Shown one piece after another: positions 59,995-64,000 of a stretch of DNA of 64,000 bases; the first letter of the stretch is position 1; each line of letters opens with the position of its first letter. The notes beneath the pieces are model-generated. The model was not told where the DNA came from, searched no databases, and saw only the letters and a program-made list of their open reading frames with translations. The position numbers and the translations under genes were made by a program. Source of the stretch: Christensenella sp. UBA4636. GTDB lineage: Bacteria; Bacillota; Clostridia; Christensenellales; Borkfalkiaceae. The stretch lies in the NCBI GenBank assembly GCA_002405915.1, contig DHMS01000033.1, positions 129,748 through 193,747 on the forward strand, in the 5' to 3' direction.

Positions 59995-62900
59995 TTCCCA
60001 ACTTTGAATATCATAATCAGTGATACCTTGTTATAATAAGTTTTCTGCTCGTTTGTTTTAAGCGAAAAATTTTCGCCATCCATATGAACTTTAGTATTAT
60101 CGCTAAAATTCGCCCATACGCTCACGTCCCATGTCATTTCTTCCCAATAAGCGTAAAGTTTTATGTTGTAGGTGAAATCACATACTTTTGCATAATATAA
60201 ATGATAGTAATTTTCCGGCAAAAAATTTATATCAAAGAAGTCGTAATAACAAGTTCCCTTACCATATGTATAATACCCGAGAAAGTTGTTTGCAGTTTTC
60301 TTAGGATAGTTGATAAATGGCAACTTTAAGCCGTAAGTAGCGGTTATGCTTGTGGTGCCACCACTCCCGCCGTTCTTTTCAAAAGTAATCGTGTAAGTAT
60401 TATATATCCAATACGCATAAAGCGTAACGTCTTCTTCCTTATCCCATTTTGCAGCACTGCTCATATTTGAACTGTAATACATCTTACCTGCGCCGCCTCT
60501 ACCTCCAAAATAACCGCCAAACGTATACCCAGCTTGCGACGGAGCAGTTGCGCTCGGCATTTCACGATTGTAATGCGCGGCAACGCTATCCGTTCCGCCC
60601 GTACCGCCTTGCTTGTCAAAAGTTACGATATGGTCTATATCTTCGCGCCCCGCCGTTACGGTAATGTTTAATGTAGCGTCAAAATACCATCTTGCCGTTA
60701 TCATTATTACAAAACCTATAGGCAAATCATATGTAATTGTTAAAACGTTATTTTCATAGCTATACGCTCTCGCGGAATCCTCTGTACACTTGAAATCCGC
60801 ATCTACTTCATGTGTTTCGCCGTCTTTTATATAAACTAAACGCAAATTATAAGTTTTTCCTCTTTGCAAAGCCATATTGTAACTTACGTTATAAATTTGA
60901 CCGTCCAATTCCCATTTGAAATACAGCTCGTCCTGGGTAACTTCTATTATCGACGTAGCTGTTATATTAAAGAAGAAATAACAAACTTCATTAGCTTGCA
61001 AGCCAAAATAATACTTTGTTTCACCCGAAGTAAATAGCGTTCTGCTTGCTATTTGTATACCGTTGGTATTGTAAACGGCAATGCTTTTTACTCCCGAATC
61101 ATTAGGTATTCCTAACTGAAAACTCATTTCTTTATCGTAAGTATTTACAAAAGACATTGCTTTCACGTCAGGAGTAACCGTAATGCTTTGTTCGGGCTGA
61201 AAACTCTGTATTCCAGTTATCGTAAGCGCGGCATCGTAAACTACCGAATTACCATTGTTACGGATAATGAAATAGTAATCTTTGTCGCTGTCAAACGGAA
61301 GCGTAACAGACGAGCCTTCTACAAAAGGAACGTAAGTTTCGTATTGCGTAAGCACATTGTTTTTATAATAATAAATATGTTCGATTATAAGGTTTTGATT
61401 GCCCGTATCGACAGTTTTTATGTCGCTTACGTTTGTTTTCAATATGTATCTTCCGTTAGGATAAATCGCCCCTATATTCGTTGTTTCGTTCAACGATATA
61501 TCAACGCTTCCTATTAACCCCACCTCGTTACCATATACATATATATCAATATCGTCGTGTTCCTTTGCGTGAACGTTAAACACGAGGTTTTTACCCGTTT
61601 TAACAGTTCCGTTCACCTTTACATAAGCTTCGCTCGACAAGTTAACGCGCATGGTATAATCGCTTTCATACACCGCGTCTCTATACACCAAGTTGTCCGC
61701 TCCGTTTGGTAATAAGTAAATATCACCCGTACCGAGATAATCTATCTCTTTTGTTGTCTGTTCTCTCAAATTGCATTGAACCATTGTATCTCCCGCGGCA
61801 ACGACTTCGTCTCCGTCACTGTTGACTATTCTTAAAGCAATTTGATTGATAAACCTTGTATAATCAGGAGCTCTGCCATTAAGAGCAGAATGCCCGATAC
61901 TGAAATAACCTGTAGCGTTATCACCTACTCCATACCACATACTCTTATCGTCATCGGTTTCTATTGCTATCATAGCCACTTTTGCCAGTACAGAGTTCCC
62001 ATCGCTATCTTTGTAGTATTTTAACTGATCATCCCTATTTTGATACAAACAAGTAGCCGTTAATTTCTTTTCTTCTGTTTTTATTTCATTTGCAAGACTA
62101 TTAGCTCTGCCCACTCCCCAATCAATCCAGCCTTGCGTTAGAGAAACAACAGAATATATTTTTCCTAAGGGACCCGCTACAACCCCAACTGGAGGCACTA
62201 TTTTTTCCAATATACCCAATGCGAAAAATGTGGAATCAAGAATGTTCCAAACTAAGCCGGCAGTATCAAATTCTCCCTCTTCACGATATTTGCCTTGATA
62301 AGAATAATCAAAACCCGTAAAATACGAACCATAATCATTATGCGGATTATATCCAGGGTCGCCATAATTTAGTTCTTGTTCGTTATATAAGGAAGCCCCG
62401 AATGAAATGTCTTTAAGATAGTAGTTTTCTACCATATCATATTCCAAAGTAGGACCGGTAAAAGCCATTTCCATATACGAAGGATAAGCAAGAACAATCG
62501 GATTTTCAAAACGGTCATATCTAAAGTTAACGTAGAAAAATTCCTCATTTCTCGAATCCGTTGTAATTCCTAAATACTGATATTGAAATATCGGGCTAAC
62601 ATCGACTATCGCACGGTCAAACGTTGTTTCTAAATCCAAATTCAGAGTAATATCAAACACCAATACCGTAGCCAAGTAATTTTTATTTCCCGTTTTTACA
62701 GTGTTTATAAAAAAGCCATACTCAGTACCGATTTTTAACGTTTGATTTTCTGTATAAAAGTATTCCTTAGGCACGATATCGACAATAGGGTCGTCCTCGT
62801 TGGAATTGTAAAAATAATAACCGACATTTTCATTAGAGTTTCCACCCATTCGGACAGAAGCTTTCGTAGCATGCAATTGCTCGGGGTAATCCCTTATCGT

Positions 62901-63071
62901 TAAATCAGAACCTGCAATATTATCATCGTCAAGATGTGATAAGTCAACTTCGATTACCGCAGTAGAACTTTCTTCTGCTTTTGCAAAGTTATAATCGGCA
63001 AAAAGACTTACGGATAAAAATGCTAATAACGCTATCGTTAGGCAAGCAAGTTGTTTGTATTTTTTGTTCAT
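59991..63071 (-). CDS. Large secreted InlB-repeat surface protein (3' end frameshifted)
   Basis: The protein has 1026 residues from the ATG at 63071 (TGGAGA upstream; the in-frame TTG at 63083 overlaps that site). A signal peptide (LACLTIALLAFLSVSLFADY) is followed by a long beta-rich region without a named family, then two Listeria-Bacteroides (InlB B) repeats: VTFDKQGGTGGTDSVAA...GYTFGGYF...VTLYAYW and ITFEKNGGSGGTTSITA...LYAYWE. After TNEQKTYYNK the frame shifts and stops nine codons later (VSLIMIFKVGN). The natural C-terminus is the Hint part in the next frame. It is likely a surface adhesin. Confidence 0.85.
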   Translation of the reverse strand: MNKKYKQLACLTIALLAFLSVSLFADYNFAKAEESSTAVIEVDLSHLDDDNIAGSDLTIRDYPEQLHATKASVRMGGNSNENVGYYFYNSNEDDPIVDIVPKEYFYTENQTLKIGTEYGFFINTVKTGNKNYLATVLVFDITLNLDLETTFDRAIVDVSPIFQYQYLGITTDSRNEEFFYVNFRYDRFENPIVLAYPSYMEMAFTGPTLEYDMVENYYLKDISFGASLYNEQELNYGDPGYNPHNDYGSYFTGFDYSYQGKYREEGEFDTAGLVWNILDSTFFALGILEKIVPPVGVVAGPLGKIYSVVSLTQGWIDWGVGRANSLANEIKTEEKKLTATCLYQNRDDQLKYYKDSDGNSVLAKVAMIAIETDDDKSMWYGVGDNATGYFSIGHSALNGRAPDYTRFINQIALRIVNSDGDEVVAAGDTMVQCNLREQTTKEIDYLGTGDIYLLPNGADNLVYRDAVYESDYTMRVNLSSEAYVKVNGTVKTGKNLVFNVHAKEHDDIDIYVYGNEVGLIGSVDISLNETTNIGAIYPNGRYILKTNVSDIKTVDTGNQNLIIEHIYYYKNNVLTQYETYVPFVEGSSVTLPFDSDKDYYFIIRNNGNSVVYDAALTITGIQSFQPEQSITVTPDVKAMSFVNTYDKEMSFQLGIPNDSGVKSIAVYNTNGIQIASRTLFTSGETKYYFGLQANEVCYFFFNITATSIIEVTQDELYFKWELDGQIYNVSYNMALQRGKTYNLRLVYIKDGETHEVDADFKCTEDSARAYSYENNVLTITYDLPIGFVIMITARWYFDATLNITVTAGREDIDHIVTFDKQGGTGGTDSVAAHYNREMPSATAPSQAGYTFGGYFGGRGGAGKMYYSSNMSSAAKWDKEEDVTLYAYWIYNTYTITFEKNGGSGGTTSITATYGLKLPFINYPKKTANNFLGYYTYGKGTCYYDFFDINFLPENYYHLYYAKVCDFTYNIKLYAYWEEMTWDVSVWANFSDNTKVHMDGENFSLKTNEQKTYYNKVSLIMIFKVGN

Positions 63072-63092
63072 AAATTTCTCCAAATCTTTTTT

Positions 63093-63722
63093 TTATTCAG
63101 TTGTAGCATGCGTTTCTTCGGATTGCTCCTTAGTAGATTGTACTTGACACCTCTTTGTAATTTTATATTTTTTTGTTGCATTGAATTTTTTATCATCATT
63201 CCCGGCTTCGTTTATTTTATCTTCATAATACATATAGCAAGCAAAATTTGCTATAGTAGGAATAATAACTAAAATAGCCGTTAATATTAAACCTAATATA
63301 TTCATAATAACGCCAATACAAAAGAACACCACACAAGCAATAGCACCGATAATACCATAACTCAATACCATTATTTGTCGTTCTCTATAGACTTTCCTTA
63401 AGTCTTTTACCACTTTTGATTCTTTCGCAGTGTTTTTGTAAGTTGTAGTCGGTTGTTCGTCTGTAGCTAAATACTCATCTTCAGATTGCGCTTCGCCCTC
63501 TTCGGTTTCGTTGTTTTCTTTTTTGCCACGCTTAGAAGCAAACGCGGCGATTACAGAAAAACAAACGCCTACGGCAAGACCTATTATCATTAAAACCCAT
63601 GTTTTAAATAATACTCCCAAAAAGACCGCAATAAACCCGAAAACAGCAAAGACAACCGATATAGCTATTCCCGCAGACCTTTTATATTTGAACTGTTCTT
63701 CAGAAGTTTTTCTTTCTTCCAT
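63093..63722 (-). CDS. Four-helix membrane protein upstream of the surface protein
   Basis: The protein has 209 residues with two membrane hairpins (about 16-37 and 40-60; 122-142 and 145-170) and a charged cytoplasmic segment between them. The tails are acidic/Ser-rich (QSTKEQSEETHATTE). No motif recognised. It lies 21 bases before the surface-protein gene and shares its direction, suggesting an operon. AAAGGA precedes the ATG. Confidence 0.7.
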   Translation of the reverse strand: MEERKTSEEQFKYKRSAGIAISVVFAVFGFIAVFLGVLFKTWVLMIIGLAVGVCFSVIAAFASKRGKKENNETEEGEAQSEDEYLATDEQPTTTYKNTAKESKVVKDLRKVYRERQIMVLSYGIIGAIACVVFFCIGVIMNILGLILTAILVIIPTIANFACYMYYEDKINEAGNDDKKFNATKKYKITKRCQVQSTKEQSEETHATTE

Positions 63723-64000
63723 GATTTTCCTTTTTTAGTTATCCTCCTTGATATTCTTATGAATTGCAAACGATTATTGTAACTACAATACAAATATCAC
63801 CGTTTTCCATTTTTGTTCTTCCCTTAGGGATTGCTTTCTTCATCACTAATTATTTTTGCGGCAATAAATCGGTTTTTACTGCGTTAAACTCCCATCAATG
63901 TACGTCGCGTACTATTTCGGTCGTTTGCCTTGCGAAAACCGAACCGCAAACGGCTTTTTTCTATCCGCAAAAATGCGAAGCACCTAAAAGAGCGTATTTT
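63723..64000. other. Right-edge gap with a possible decayed 3' gene end
   Basis: Nothing long is open. On the minus strand a short frame reads YATYIDGSLTQ and stops, directly after an in-frame stop. It looks like the worn-out end of a larger gene that continues outside the window or has been lost. A TTTGCGG... run near 63940-63960 is repetitive. No promoter for the membrane-protein gene is clear. Confidence 0.35.

Noticed and set aside
1..64000. tRNA, rRNA or known riboswitch genes
   Set aside because: I looked through the gaps for cloverleaf patterns and known riboswitch cores and found none I could support by eye.

Overview
The window looks like chromosome from a spore-forming Clostridia-like Firmicute, probably an uncultured gut lineage. 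This rests on four things seen here: a Gram-positive division and cell-wall (dcw) cluster, a MurE with the DNPR motif of meso-diaminopimelate adding enzymes, sporulation-type genes (SpoIIID, a PdaB-like deacetylase), and strong AGGAGG-type ribosome sites with sigma-A-like promoters. Species cannot be assigned from sequence alone. Most genes lie on the minus strand.

Region 1 (1-15950): the dcw cluster, read right to left: mraZ, rsmH and an ftsL-like gene, then a terminator and repeat-filled gap, then a division PBP, murE, mraY, murD, ftsW, murA, ftsQ, ftsA and a very acidic repetitive protein running off the left edge where ftsZ might be expected. Four GTGGT-like boxes at exact 10-bp spacing overlap the mraZ promoter and look like MraZ operators. 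murI lies upstream, and rpsT is divergent from it.

Region 2 (16200-23460): accessory and housekeeping genes: a ferritin-like protein, a TetR regulator whose ABC-transporter target has decayed to a stub, an AbiE-type toxin-antitoxin pair flanked by two related terminator hairpins, an M18 aminopeptidase and a short-chain dehydrogenase.

Region 3 (23680-37890): a compact operon of short-tailed-phage (P22-like) structural genes: terminase, portal, scaffold, capsid, adaptor, propeller-like hub and two more. It has its own terminator, but no integrase, replication, lysis or repressor genes are visible. Upstream are a phage-type regulator with a strong promoter and two host-like secreted SH3/membrane-anchor proteins.

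Region 4 (38120-51600): cell-envelope and carbohydrate genes: a beta-helix lipoprotein, a GH3 enzyme with reversed domain order and membrane anchors at both ends, a Big2 lipoprotein, a tandem OB-fold protein, a PdaB-like deacetylase, ROK glucokinase, SpoIIID, and a Dxs-like enzyme lacking key Dxs residues behind a MerR-type promoter.

Region 5 (51700-64000): an oligopeptide ABC transporter (oppB-C-D-F-A). Its binding protein is circularly permuted and its OppC carries a large charged insertion. Next come a large secreted InlB-repeat protein separated by a frameshift from its Hint-domain C-terminus, and a membrane protein. Heptamer (TTGAAAG) tracts and REP-like elements are scattered in the gaps. 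The strongest candidates for new biology are the permuted OppA, the minimal capsid and packaging operon, and the Dxs-like enzyme with its MerR-type promoter.
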